DNA of 64,000 nt from Blattamonas nauphoetae. Its lineage: Eukaryota; Preaxostyla; Oxymonadida. Shown here piece after piece: positions 11,617 to 22,150 of the stretch (positions are counted from its first letter, which is position 1; each line of letters begins with the position of its first letter). A model generated the notes under the pieces. The model was not told the origin of the DNA. It made no database searches and worked only from the letters and a program-made list of their open reading frames with translations. The position numbers and the translations under genes were made by a program. The stretch lies in contig JARBJD010000183.1 in NCBI GenBank assembly GCA_033064195.1, positions 62,001 to 126,000 of the forward strand. Reading direction: 5' to 3'.

Positions 11617-12002
11617 AAGAACACATTGCATTTCACGTTGTCTATGAATCTGTCAGTTTTATACTCAAAATGAAGATTAATTCTCGAGAATTCTCGACAT
11701 TCCCGTTTAGGACAGTCTCAATCATTCACATTCACCGGTCACCTTTCGAACACAAAAAAATGACATTTATTGGACCACGTGACAGGAGATTCCATTTGAG
11801 AGTGTGACACGAGCTAATGAATCGAAAACAGATGTTTGAATGACGCGAAGATAAAATCCGAGTATCGATGAATGATTTTTCCCAAATTTGATCATTTCTT
11901 TCAAGATAATGAGGTACAAAGCAAGAATGGAAAACAAATGTTTCGACTGTCCTCGAATTCACTTCAAGAACCTGAGTCCGAGGATTTATAGACCACCCTG
12001 TA
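11617..12002. other. Gap between mariner transposase and Polinton
   Basis: AT-rich sequence with no supported gene. It should hold the mariner 3' end, but no inverted repeat to the 5' side was recognised. Immediately before the Polinton a short frame runs into the subfamily-B family sequence that resumes at 41528, which suggests the target was a copy of that family already degraded on this side. Confidence 0.3.
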
Positions 12003-12008
12003 CTGGAA
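12003..12008. repeat. Polinton target-site duplication, left copy (CTGGAA)
   Basis: Six bases directly before the left TIR, identical to 41528-41533 directly after the right TIR. A 6-bp duplication is the rule for Polinton/Maverick integration. Confidence 0.93.
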
Positions 12009-12300
12009 AGTAGTGGTATAAGCGAAATGGGAACCAAACTGGCATAGGTGATACTCCTAGGAGAATTGGAACGAGAAATCGTTTTGAATCTCAGAGCCAA
12101 TTGATTTTTTTAATATGACTCATTCTAATTGCCATCTCACTTACTACTGAAAATATTGACATTTCAGAGTAGTCAATATTTGGCCGTAAATTCAAAAATA
12201 AAGGCGAAAAACGGACCTCTTGAAAAGTGTCTTTTTTGAAGCAAATTTTGAGTACTTTTAGAAAACAACATCGATTTCTTTTTTTATTCAATTTTTTAAT

Positions 12301-12903
12301 TTGTATAAAATGAGCAGCGTCTTGACACCAACACAACTACTGGAAATTCTCGAGAAAGATAATTTGATCATGAAATCACCTCCGACTCTCAATCGACAAG
12401 GAACAACATATCTCACTGGAAGCACTTTCGAATACTATCTCGAAGAGAAACCAGATGAAACTTATCAAGTGTACGTCAATAGTTTCGTCAAAGGATACAG
12501 ACCACATCTGAATCGCCAGAAATATCTTCGACCAGCAAATCGTTGTACAAAAGAGAAGCTTATTGAATCAATGAAAAATGAGAATTGTGAACTCATTTCT
12601 GAATACACTCATTCAAGTACTCCAGTAACATATCGACACGAAGGAATTGAATGGATAGTGATCCCATCAAAATGGATGAAAGGATTCAGAACTCATCAGA
12701 ACAAACGAAAACGATACACACAATCGTTTGTTGAAAATGAATTGAAAAAAGAGAATTGTGAACTCATTGGAACATACACAAAGGTACTTGAGCCATTCAA
12801 ATATCGCGATTTACGAACAAAGAATGAGTATTACGTTCGCTTGGACAATTGGTTGTATTTTGGAGACCGTCCTCACTTGAGAAAGTACCACGAAAGGTCA
12901 TGA
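12301..12903 (+). CDS. TIR-borne repeat-module protein, left copy (200 aa)
   Basis: Unknown function. It has three imperfect modules of about 55 residues with the pattern 'xENCELIxxYTxxxxPxxYRxxGxEW....W..G.R.H..KRKRYT'. The layout resembles the repeats in some giant-virus and homing-endonuclease-linked proteins (a 'YELLSEY..T.....CG..W...P..F..G..CP.C' style), but the paired Cys are absent here; that resemblance is only an impression. Met at 12301 or 12310 (MSSVL) may start it. The leader has TTTTTTTATT followed by AATTTGTATAAAATG. The right TIR carries an almost identical copy on the opposite strand (40632-41234), so dosage is two per element. Confidence 0.75.
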   Translation: MYKMSSVLTPTQLLEILEKDNLIMKSPPTLNRQGTTYLTGSTFEYYLEEKPDETYQVYVNSFVKGYRPHLNRQKYLRPANRCTKEKLIESMKNENCELISEYTHSSTPVTYRHEGIEWIVIPSKWMKGFRTHQNKRKRYTQSFVENELKKENCELIGTYTKVLEPFKYRDLRTKNEYYVRLDNWLYFGDRPHLRKYHERS

Positions 12904-14609
12904 AAATACTGAAAATCTATTTTTGACCACAAATCAGTCGAAACCAATGTGAGAACCATTTCGAAAAATTCTGCAAAAAATTCTAAAATCTCGGGGACAC
13001 TGTAGGTCATCGATCAAGACAATCCTGATCAAAATCGGTTGGGAATTCGTCGAACTGTGTACCGAACTTAGGTCCAAAAAGTGACGAAAAAGTCGATGTT
13101 CGGATTTCGCCACTATGAACCGCTTTATGTCTCAAATTGCGTTCAAACACGTTCTAAAATTACGAAATTGATGTTGATAGGTGAAATTTTAGGAAAAAAG
13201 CACTTTTGAAAAAAAAGTTTGATCCGACCCCACAACATATTTTGAAAATGACAAAATTTTTAAGGAGGAGAAAGTGACGTCTCGCTCTTCTCCTACACGT
13301 CACTTTTCGCCCTCTGATGGTCTCAAAACACGTCAAATCGATAGTGGACAGGTATTCGCGTCATTCGGTTTTGACGATCCTCGACACACGATCGTTTTCA
13401 CAATTTTTTGTCAATTTTCATTTTAACCGATTTTCCTTCAAACCACTTCACAATTGCACTCAAGCGACGCTTTTTTGAGAATTCTGGTTGTACATCACCT
13501 ATAGTTCGCTCTGGAGGGTCGGTTTTTCGATCACACTTGTGACGACACATTTGCACCAACATTTTGACACTATGGATTTTTTGATCTGAATTTCGTTACA
13601 AATCCTTCTTTCTCACGGTATGAGTGAGGTGTGCTCGAATTTTGAGGAGATTTTGTCGGATAGTTCTCTCATAAAGTCACTTTTTCATGTTTTCACTTCT
13701 CAACTTTTGACCGTTTTTGTCACTTCAAAACCGACTGTAGTCCCTTTCATTTCATCACTTTCTCTCCCCATTTCACATATGATCTGTTCATCATTCCTCT
13801 TCATTTTGCTCAATTCACTTCCATTTTGTGGGCCGTTCTCACTTCACTAGCACATCATTTTAGTCAACTTTTCATCAACTTTTTCACAAAAACAGAGTAA
13901 ATGAAAGCGAAACAAGCATGAATGAAACGGGCAAGTATGAAACTGAGAGGGAAATTGACGATCGTGAAAACGGTGTGAAATGTGGCACCAATAGTGAAAA
14001 TGTCGCTTGTGTTCCGGTTTTTCTCTCTTAAAAACAACGAAAATGATTCAAAAATGTACGTGATATGATGAAGATTACGGAAAAATTCCGAGAACTGAAG
14101 TGAGCCGTTGAAAGTGAGATCTCGGTAAAAGTCCGGAATCTTCACTTAACCAAAATTAGTGTGAAACAGTTGAGAAAAAGTTTGAGCGAACTGAGAATAA
14201 ATGAAGTGGTTAAAAACGATTAACAACGAGAAAACGAAGACGGAAGTGAGACCAAAAATGAGATGGTAACGAATGAGAAACAAGTAACAATTCAACCAAA
14301 AATAGTTAGAACAGAGCTGAAATAAGATGAAAGTGAGAGTGAAATGATGAAGAATACATAAATGTGCAAAGATCTGCACCCGGTTGTGAATCGCTCAATA
14401 ACTCTGCAAAAGTCCGAAATCTTCAAAAAACGAAGCATACCACGATGATCCTGAGCACCAGAAGAATCAGAAACGCGACAAATCAGAACGAAACAAGCAC
14501 TCTTGAGAATTGAGTGATCGAACCCATTGATCCTCGTTTCTGGTCAAAAATCCAAAACTGAGAAAACAACGAAAGAAAATTTATTTTTGAATTTCTTAAT
14601 TTGTATTAA
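12904..14609. other. Noncoding interior of the left TIR
   Basis: About 1.7 kb with only short frames (13620-13850 plus; 14145-13864 and 14379-14146 minus) that have signal-less hydrophobic or repetitive text and no domain. The same DNA lies inverted at 38935-40631. No RNA gene or array was recognised. The stretch could hold replication-origin or packaging signals, but this is inference only. Confidence 0.4.
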
Positions 14610-14749
14610 ATGAATCCAACTGCGATATACAAGGAAAGACGTCGAGTATGTTCAGAACAAGCTTTGATGGAATCAATGAGAGAAGAGAACTGTACGCTGG
14701 TCTCTGAGTATGTCAGAAATAATGTGCCGGTGACGTATGTTCATGAGGG
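14610..14749 (+). CDS. TIR-edge partial copy of the 129-aa module protein
   Basis: The first 47-50 codons (MNPTAIYKERRRVCSEQALM onward) are identical to the gene at 38545-38934 on the other arm. Similarity ends exactly at the TIR boundary. Only the N-terminal part is therefore present on this side, as expected when an inverted repeat ends inside a gene. Confidence 0.7.
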
Positions 14750-15031
14750 AATCAAGAATTTTAATTTCAATGAAAGAGCAAGCAGAAATGAATCGACAAA
14801 AATACAATTCACAAATGATTGAGAAAATGATTGATCATACTCTCTCGACAACAAACGATAATGCAGCAGTGATTGACTCACTTCACAAGACAACAGAAGC
14901 ACAGCAGACAGCAATATCTTCAATACAGAAAGTGGTGAGTACAAATGGATCGATCACTTGTTCAGCTGGTATTGCAACACCAACAATTGGAGGATTGATC
15001 AATGTGAATGGAGCGAAGTGGAACATATCAG
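14737..15031 (+). CDS. Fibre-like protein gene, part left of the nested element
   Basis: Starts at the inner edge of the left TIR and runs to the nested element. It shows a short helical region (MIEKMIDHTLSTTNDNAAVI onward) followed by Gly/Thr/Ile-rich beta-type text ('SITCSAGIATPTIGGLINVNG'), as in the shafts of tail- and fibre-type proteins. The S74-bearing part of this gene lies beyond the nested insertion at 23121-23764. Likely role: virion surface fibre or spike of the Polinton particle. Assignment rests on the domain in the right-hand part. Confidence 0.55.
15023..15031. repeat. Nested-element target duplication, left copy (ACATATCAG)
   Basis: Identical to 23121-23129 on the far side of the nested element. 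A 9-bp duplication fits Mutator/MULE-type insertion (9-11 bp). Confidence 0.8.
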
Positions 15032-15047
15032 GGCTGCCTCAATTTGA

Positions 15048-15165
15048 AGTTGGTTTTCTCGAGTGCAGTTGGTTTTCTGAACTGCAGTTGGTTTTCTGAA
15101 CGACCGTTGGTTTTCTGAACGACCGTTGGAAATCTGAACGACCGTTGGAAATCTGCAAAAAAAGT
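15048..15165. repeat. Subterminal tandem repeats of the nested element, left array
   Basis: Units of 18-20 bp of the form GTTGGTTTTCTGAACGACC, with variants GTTGGAAATCTGAACGACC and CAGTTGGTTTTCTGAACTG, about six copies. The right end (about 23040-23105) has three to four. Arrays like this often bind the transposase of the mobilising element. Confidence 0.8.
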
Positions 15166-15212
15166 TGGTTTTTTTAAACCTTATCGGTGTGGATGTTTGA
15201 TCAAAAAAAATT

Positions 15213-15284
15213 GTACAAATGGACGAGTTGGTAGATACAAAGACTTCCACTGTTGGGTCCCAGGTTCGAATCCCGGGATCTCCA
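15213..15284 (+). other. tRNA-like pol III module in the left nested TIR
   Basis: A-box-like TGGACGAGTTGG (15220-15231) and a perfect B-box GGTTCGAATCC (15263-15273) sit 31 bases apart. A TTTTTT run follows at 15287. The T-arm folds with one mismatch (CCAGG/CCCGG) and the 3' end reads GATCTCCA. The 5' acceptor strand does not pair with it (GTACAAA, where GGAGATC would be needed) and no good anticodon arm forms. It is therefore a degenerate tRNA or tRNA-derived promoter rather than a working tRNA. Confidence 0.6.
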
Positions 15285-15469
15285 ACTTTTTTCTTAACAG
15301 GATTTTTCTGACGTGATCATTCATATTTTTGTGAAATTATTGCAGTATTCATGATCGGATGAGTAATGTTCGACAATTGGATTGAATTGGCCTTTTTTTG
15401 AATCGGATCCTCCCACTTTCTCTTTAACTCTCCTCTCTCTGGTGTATACCGCCCTTTCAACAGGATATA

Positions 15470-15914
15470 TTCTGTACCAACAATCACAAAAATGAATCAT
15501 GAGATGATACAATGAAACAGAGCAAGAATGGAGTTGTGCAAATCGACGCGATTATCTTTCACCGAAACAGGTGCCATTTCAGTAATCCCTGTCCCAAAAC
15601 CAACAGAGTCCCAAGGATATTCCTCCATTTCAGCCAACTGCAATCTCACACCGCCTCCCCTTCCTTCTCAACCATACGTTAACCGTCAGATCCACGACTG
15701 GCATCGAGAGAACGCAACACCAGCAAACAAAGCGGAGACAAGGCAACTGGCTAACCACGTGTGCACCTCACTTTATCTTCCAGCAGGGGCATATCAAGAA
15801 GAGACCGAAGGGAATGAATCCGATCTTTTCCACTCCCTCTTCTCGTACAGACCCAGCTCCCTTCCCACACAGAATCTCTTTTAATCGCATCTTTCCCAAC
15901 CGGACACGAGAGAT
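15470..15914 (+). other. Nested-element interior, unassigned open frame
   Basis: A 118-codon plus-strand frame (15528-15884) with Pro/Ser-rich text and no recognised domain. It abuts the captured helical-repeat gene fragment and may be upstream host flank taken along with it. Confidence 0.3.
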
Positions 15915-16945
15915 TTGCCGCAACCATTCTTCACAGTCAACCTGTCTCGAATCACCAACATCTCTGATGCATCTCCAGTCTTTCTCTCACTTGTGACACT
16001 TGTGAAAGAAGGAGCCGTCTTTGGAAAGTCTGAAACCCGAAAGGCCTGCCGATTGCTGGACAAACTTGCACCTGGGCCCAAGAAACTGTTCACTTGCGGC
16101 GAGATTCTGTTTGACCTCGTCCCATCACCGAATCGAACCTGTCGACTGTTCGCAGAAGCAATGGTCTCCCTTTTATCCTGTAGCAATGAAACAATATCAT
16201 TTTCAGCACTTTCATTTCTGGATACAACACTAGAAATGGCCGAGACTCGTGACCGACTCAAACTTGTGGAAGCCGAATTCTTCTGACTCCTCCGCTTTCA
16301 TTCTGCGAGCAAGAGAATCATCTGAAGCCTCAACACATAATTCTTCTCGTGAGAATCATTGTTCGCTGTCTCTCTCAACTCGGCGACTCCATCTATTTTA
16401 GGGACTTTTCTGTGATTCCAGAACAACTTCAGTTCTTCCACATCATCTTTTCGGATCTCCTTGTTCCACTTGAGGGTTTTCTGAGATTCATCTGTCGTCA
16501 CTACTCCATATTCGACATCCACAATCCGACATCCAGCATTATGACTCTGCTTCTGGAGCCAATGCGATGCGCTCTTTTTCTACGAAGAAATTCACTCTTT
16601 CATGCTGCCCCCCCTCTCTCTGTCGCCATCATAAATTGCTTCATTCACTTCACCACCGTTGAAATGATCGATCAAGGCCTGTCGTACCTGAGATGGACTC
16701 TGTTGATGTGGAAGGACGCAAAACCCGAAGTGTAAAGGAGAAGCAAGGACATCATGGCCAGCTTGCGAGAGGAAGGTCTTGATGACTCTTTGGAGTTGGA
16801 AACAACATTCTCCTTTTTTGCACACGAAACCACAGCGAATTTATTTCGGATCACTCGATGTGATGACATGGTTGGGTATGAATACACTGACAACTCAAAT
16901 GCTCATTTTGGGGTCTCCACTGGCACAATAACGAATCGACACTGA
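15915..16945 (+). pseudogene. Captured helical-repeat family gene (subfamily A), broken
   Basis: Clear homologue of the genes at 5619-7697 and 56993-58033. It has 'VFLSLVTLVKEGAVFGKSETRKACRLLDKL', cited as the family block, then 'ILFDLVPSPNRTCRLFAEAM', 'LLSCSNETI' and, further on, 'LLVPLEGFLRFICRH' and 'SLREEGLDDSLELE' (16754 onward). At least two frame changes and a stop near 16284 separate the blocks, so it cannot encode a full product. It sits in the opposite orientation to most other captured pieces. Confidence 0.7.
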
Positions 16946-17457
16946 ATCGCACTCGATTTGAAGAAAACTTAGTCCCTGACTGCCCCCACTATTTTCTCAA
17001 CAGATGAGACAAAACCAAAAGAAACCCATTTCTTGCAAAGAACGCCGAACGAGGTCTCATCGAACAGCAGATGGTTGTTAATGTGAACTTGTAGAAAGAT
17101 CCGTGCAGACAGGAACAACTCGATCTGGAACAACAATTTGTTCTTCCGTGAACATATTTTGCGACGCAGCTGAAGTTTGAAGCGGAGATCAAGAATGCTG
17201 AAGCCATCCAATTCTCGTCATTCTCTGCTGCCATCCCCAGATTGGTTGGACGGTTGAAACGCACTCGATTCAAATGATAAGGATTTCATTGTTTGCTGGA
17301 ACCAGATAGTAAGTCATCCCCAACTCCTGTGCTGCACAAATCCAGTTTGTTTTTGAACACTTCACCAACCAATATTTCGGAAACAAGACAATATCACGTC
17401 TTCAATTCATTCAGTGCATGTCACAAGCAATCAAGAAAACAAAATATTCGCGAAAAT
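16946..17457. other. Nested-element interior, no recognised gene
   Basis: Short frames on both strands, none with family text. It may be host intergenic DNA captured with the neighbouring fragments. Confidence 0.3.
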
Positions 17458-18881
17458 AGGCTCAGAAACTGGTAAAGAATGGGTAAAACGATAATAGCCT
17501 CAGATCCCCTCCCCCGAATCTCTATCGTCTCATGTACAGGCAAGAAAGGGCAGGACGCACAGAGAAAGACACTGCCAGAACAGAAAGCTACAGCGAGATT
17601 CAGCGCAGAACAGGACAGCCAAATGATGACGAGCTTCGAAGCAGAACAGAACGCGGAGGAAGAAAGAGGATGGGACACGAACCAAAAGAAAGGGAACGGA
17701 CCACGACGGCAGATCCACCCAATCCGATCGGAGAAACAATCAGAAATGGCGCTTCTGCCTCGCAGCCACAGCCTTCCCCTTCGCGACGGATGTTGTCGGT
17801 GTTATCTTCTTCACACTCGCAGAATGCACACTTTCGTGTTATGGGGAAGAGGGGGAGGGTGTGGGAGGGGTTGTGGGGAGCGAGACCAACTTTGGGGCTG
17901 GCTTCGAGTGTTGCGGCGAGCGCATCCCATTCCCGCGCGAGAACCGGTGCATCGTCACAAGAACAGGACTCGGTGGCTCGTTCAAGTTCGCGTGGTCCTT
18001 CGGAGGCGAAAGGGGGTTTGTGAGTGTGGGCGACGAGGGGCGAGAGCGGTCTGTGTTGCTGTCCGCTGCCGACGGAGGGGTGTGCGGTGTGGGCGAGAAG
18101 AGCGGCAGGAAGTGCTGGTCTGTGTACAATGAGAGCGGGGTGGGGTTCAGTTCAATCACCGACTCGCTTTCTTCGTTCGTCGCGCACGTCGGCGAATCAA
18201 CACGCGACGAGGAGGCCAGCGAATCCAGTGACGCTGCGGACGAGACTTGTGAGAGTGTGGGCGGCCGGGCATGCCGTTCGGGAGTGGTGCCCGGCCGATC
18301 CTTGCCGTCGGAGGGCGTTTTGTTCGATTGTCCGAAGAGCTGACAGTTTCGGTTTCCAGCTTCCATCAATTCCAGAATCGTCGCATGCCCCAACAATTGT
18401 GCGGGCACATTCTGAACATTAATCTGCGGCACGTCCAATCCGAGTGGAGTGTAGGTTCGGCAAGCGCTGGTCAGCGGCGGGCGACACGCGAAAGAAGCGG
18501 GCTCGTTTTCGCCAACTTCAGCGGCATTCGGTGTCTCCTCGCATCGCCGGACTGCAGAATCGATCCCGCTGGCTCCGTCCCGCTTGTCGGTTCACTCGTC
18601 TGCGGTCGTTTCGTCGACGAGCTCGATTTCGGTTTCACGACACACGGCGCCAGTGAGCAGGGGAACTTCACTTTCGGAGCAGTACGCACACTCGGCGCAG
18701 ACTGAGCCAGTCGCACTGCCTGGTTGAACGACGTGTTGTGCAGAGTGAACGATTCCTGCAAAAGACGAGGCGTTTGCACAAGACGATTAATCACTCCAGC
18801 ATGCTTCCTCAACCCCGAAACGAACGATCCCTTCATCCGAGTCCGCCGGCTCAGCGACGTCACTTCCATCGCAAGCTCCAC
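17458..18881 (-). pseudogene. Captured host surface-protein tail / phosphatase-gene 3' fragments
   Basis: Two minus-strand frames (18438-17839 and 18881-18471) are rich in Ser/Pro/Thr. The first reads like the cytoplasmic tail of a surface protein (SSAASLDSLASSSRVDSP, SPTPHTPPSAADSNTDRS). The second follows the phosphatase-like fragment and may be its 3' part. GC-rich codon use contrasts with the AT-rich Polinton genes around the element and resembles host genes, supporting a host origin. Confidence 0.4.
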
Positions 18882-19307
18882 TCACCAACTGTAGCGCTGA
18901 ATCAGAAAAATCGACTCAATCAGCATCACGCGGTTGTGCCCTTGAGGTGAATGAACCAGGATCACCCCGTCACCATCAAGTGCTTTGTCAAGAAAGCTGC
19001 ACACACGGCTCACATGTTTCGCTGGCGATGCCAAGAATGTCGTTCCAGTTCCACAGATCACCACATGAGTGATTCGTTGCGTGTTCAGATACTGGCGAAC
19101 GAGGAGAATGACGGCGAGAAGAAAACGAACAGCAATCGAAGAAGCGGCATCCTCATTCACCAAAAACAATTGAGGCATCAGCTTAGACACAGGCGTGGGT
19201 GGAGTACGTCGGCTAATCACATTGACTGTGACGTGCATGTTGTGATAGTTGCTGTTCCAGTGAGGATGAACTGTGTCTGAAAGAGTGCGCGATGGAGAGT
19301 ACGCCAA
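18882..19307 (-). pseudogene. Captured dual-specificity-phosphatase-like (STYX-type) fragment with a retained intron
   Basis: Text in order is 'QLFLVNEDAASSIA', 'ITHVVICGTGTTF', 'FLDKALDGDGVILVHSPQGH' and 'IESIFLIQRYSW'. This follows the dual-specificity phosphatase order (start strand, 'ITHVVNC', 'FI..AL..GG..LVHC..G.SR', 'Y.....Y.'). The usual P-loop Cys is Ser here, as in catalytically dead STYX-like members. A 39-nt GT...AG segment between 'SSIA' and 'YLNTQRIT' interrupts the alignment and looks like an intact intron. If so, the piece was copied from genomic DNA rather than mRNA. Identification is by motif reading only. Confidence 0.5.
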
Positions 19308-20636
19308 AAGTTGTCTCGGAGGTTGTTGAGCAGGATGTGTATGTGCAGGCGGTGACTGTCACATCGAAAGATGGGCCTGAAGCTGACATTTTTGACAGAC
19401 TTCCTTGACATCGAGTGTGAGATGAGGAGTGATGAGTAGTCGTAGGCGGAGATGAAAATCCATTCTCCAGATCGTCCGCTCGAACACTGACAGATTTTAT
19501 CGAATTTTGAGTCGATGACAAGACTTGAAGGTGGGAATTTGGATGGACATGAAATCGAGATCCCTCTGCCGTCATGTGTGGAGGATCACGTGGAGAACGA
19601 GCATTCTCTGATGATGGGAAGATGGTCAGAGAGGCAGTGGGGGAGATCAGAGATCCGACAGACGCGGATGACAGGGTCGATGGAAGAACGACGATCAGTT
19701 TGGAGAATGCCAGATCATCCACACACATTGACGTTCGTGGCAGCAAAGAGGTCAGATATGAGGCTGTGAGTCCGCTGGGGTCCAGGAACAGCGCCGCTCC
19801 ATTCGCGGTAGCTGAACTGTCAGAAAATATTGTCGAGGTGATGGAGAGTTGTCCGCCTGTGACTGACCGAGAGAGCTCCTCCATTTGCAGCTGAACACGG
19901 CGCGAAGATCGAACTGGCAATGGTTTCTACCTTATCAGTGCCGATTGTTCCACTCAGGGCTTAGCCCGACCCAATCGAGACGAGAGAGGTGAACGAGCAG
20001 CTTGACATGGCCATGAATCCATTTTGGTCAATGTTAGTGTCTCGCTTGTTTCAGTGAAGGCAGAGTCCACAGGCAGTGTGATTGTGCGGCAAGTCGCGTC
20101 AGAGTTGACAGTGACGGTGATGCTCAACTGACCCGCCGCGGTGGTGGCTGTTTTAGATCTTGAAACACATTGACATAAACGACTGAAAGAGACACGGATT
20201 CAGTTAGTGTGGCATCGATGAGAGATGAGCTCGTTGACCCACAATCGGTGAAGGGAGAGGAAGAGAACGTCACTGTTCCAGTTGACTTTGTGATCGAGAA
20301 AAGGGTGGTTGTTGACGTCAGATCGTTGATGATCGTCGTTGTGAAAGCTACATTGCCTATGGACGTGACGGCGAAGAGAGAAGAATGTGCAGTTGGACTG
20401 AGCGAGGCAAGCGTGTATGAAGAGATGGAGAGTGTTGCTGTTGATATGTGGGAGAGTATTGGTGAAACAGTGCAAGTCGTGAACGAGCACAGTCTTTTCT
20501 TGTTCAAAGAAAGCGAGATTTTGCCTTCCTGTGAACATCTGAGCCTTATCACGGCGCGGACGTCCTCGCCAAAGTGGAGGAAATGATCGATGCAGTGGAC
20601 GTCGAAATCGTAAGCCCAGCCATCGCCTCCTGACAC
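19308..20636 (-). pseudogene. Captured beta-helix surface-protein fragments
   Basis: Minus-strand frames 19920-19213 and 20636-20124 contain host-type beta-helix text ('GGQLSITSTIFSDSSATANG', 'GTVTFSSSPFTDCGSTSSSL', 'ATLTESVSLSVVYVNV'). They are not in one frame and lack signal peptide and anchor. They are pieces of one or more surface-protein genes like the one at 470-5565. Confidence 0.5.
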
Positions 20637-21248
20637 TCACACCATCTTGTTCGACAGGATGTCGCTGTTCTTCCAGAGTTGATTGATGATGTCAAGATCA
20701 TCGTAGTAGTCGACGAGGGATTGGAAATCAGCAGCAACCTTCTCAGCTCGTTCGCCAGCCTTCTCGCCGTCTGATCCTTCTTCCCGCGTGTTGGCGACTT
20801 CGACTGAATTTGTGTCGGTGCCACATTCATCGGATATGTCGGAATCGACAAATAGAAACGCCAGTTGTGGACAGCATCGGCTGATCCTGTCTACTCCATC
20901 AGAATGCGAGGGTCAGTCTCGTAATGCGGGAACCACACAATGTGTGCGTTGAGGGCAACTTGATGGGAGTTGGAGGACATGGGAAGAAAGTAGGGAAGTG
21001 GAAGATTGGGGTTTGTAGAAGGAGGGTTGGGTGAAGTGGTGGATGTCTTCCTGTGGGTATCTTTGGTGCGAGATTGGCTCGGATTGATGTGTTGTTTCTG
21101 ACTGTTTTTGATTGGTGTATGTGGGAGGCAGTGCGAAAGAACCAGAAAAATCTCGTTCGGTTAGCTGGTTGGCGCGAGATGTGGCATATTCTTCATCGAA
21201 TGGCTGATTCTCTGATTGTTGCAGTGGACGACGATATGACTGGGAATT
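20637..21248 (-). pseudogene. Captured host gene 3' fragment (unknown protein)
   Basis: On the minus strand a frame from about 20840 to 20639 reads 'NTREEGSDGEKAGERAEKVA' followed by 'ADFQSLVDYYDDLDIINQLW' and stops after 'NKMV'. It is acidic and helical, with no recognised domain. The rest, to 21248, shows nothing supported. Confidence 0.35.
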
Positions 21249-22150
21249 CTACGTGACAATGGCAGCAGACGATTGTTGTGGAAACTGTGGGTTGATGTGC
21301 TGTTGCTGTTGGTTCACAAAACCCTCCCTGTTTGAGAGGGAGTCGGGCTTCTGTTTGGCATACCGCTTTGCCTGTAAACGGACAGTGCTGTGCTCGTTCT
21401 GAGAAAGGAAGGGAGAGAAGTACTTTTGTGGATCTGGGAAGGCAACAACAACTCGTCCAGAATCGACATGCGGGTTCTGGACATCGTTGACCTTGTCTGG
21501 AGGGTGTTCGTGTTTGTTTCGATTCTCAAGGGCTTTAACATGAGAATGGAGGGGATACGTCATAACATCGTCTGAGTAGAGAGGTGGGAGTCGAGTATCT
21601 TCCGCTTGCTCCTGTTGTGAGTGCATCAGAGATCTGATGGTCATCGGGAACTCCTGACTGGGCACATCTGCTTGGACATCTTCAAAAACAAGCACTTGTT
21701 GATTGTATGTCGGTTGCTGCTGACGAGGAGGGTATTGATGGGCGAGAGATTCCACGATGATGGGATAGAACTCGTCCGAGTTGTAATTCTGGTCCCTCAT
21801 CGAAGGATGCTGCCAATAGTGCATGTGGCGAGGTCGAGGACGCCCAGACATTCCCATTTGTGTTGAGGGAGTCTTTTCAATGTCATCACCTGGCTGTTGG
21901 GGAAGACGTCGACGATGCTGTCGGGGTGACGTTCTTGACGATGCAAATGGGGATTGAGAATCGTCCCCCTCGACACCATCCATAAGGTCGTCATGGGGGA
22001 AGGGATTTAAATTGAGTTCAAAGTTTGTCGGCTTGACAGGGACATAGATGAATCCATTCCGTTCGATCGGAAGAGGATAGTTATGTGTCGTGTGATCTCG
22101 ACCGTATTCAGGAAAGATATCGAGGAATGGAGGATTTCGAGTCGTTTGGT
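21249..22150 (-). pseudogene. Captured Gln/Pro-rich host protein fragment
   Basis: The minus-strand frame is open from about 22150 (no ATG until 21983) to 21249, about 300 codons. The upstream part reads 'FLDIFPEYGRDHTTHNYPLP' and 'NGFIYVPVKPTNFELNLNPF'. The rest is low-complexity and Gln/Pro/His-rich ('QYPPRQQQPTYNQQVLVFED', 'FVNQQQQHINPQFPQQ'). No domain is recognised. It is the longest uninterrupted captured piece, and lack of an N-terminal Met suggests it is a fragment. Confidence 0.45.

Larger units (their letters stand above)
12009..14749. repeat. Left TIR of the Polinton (about 2.74 kb)
   Basis: Matches the reverse complement of 38795-41527 with few substitutions and small indels. The match stops at GTTCATGAGGG, inside a gene present in full only at the right end. 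TIRs of this length are long for Polintons, which more often carry a few hundred bp to about 1 kb. Besides one 200-codon gene, it holds about 1.7 kb of noncoding AT-rich DNA rich in TGAAA/TTTCA words. Confidence 0.93.
15032..15469. repeat. Left TIR of the nested element
   Basis: Matches the complement of 22719-23120. A 49-codon stretch in it (IYPVERAVYTRERRVKEKVG onward, minus strand) is identical in the right copy, showing little divergence. The left copy is longer because it has more subterminal tandem units. Confidence 0.85.

Noticed and set aside
12904-14609. CRISPR-like or satellite array in the TIR interior because of recurring TGAAA words
   Set aside because: No fixed period or repeat-spacer pattern; it appears to be low-complexity AT-rich DNA.
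15213-15284. A functional tRNA gene
   Set aside because: The B-box and T-arm are good, but the acceptor strands do not pair and no anticodon arm forms; it is also present as an inverted pair in transposon ends.
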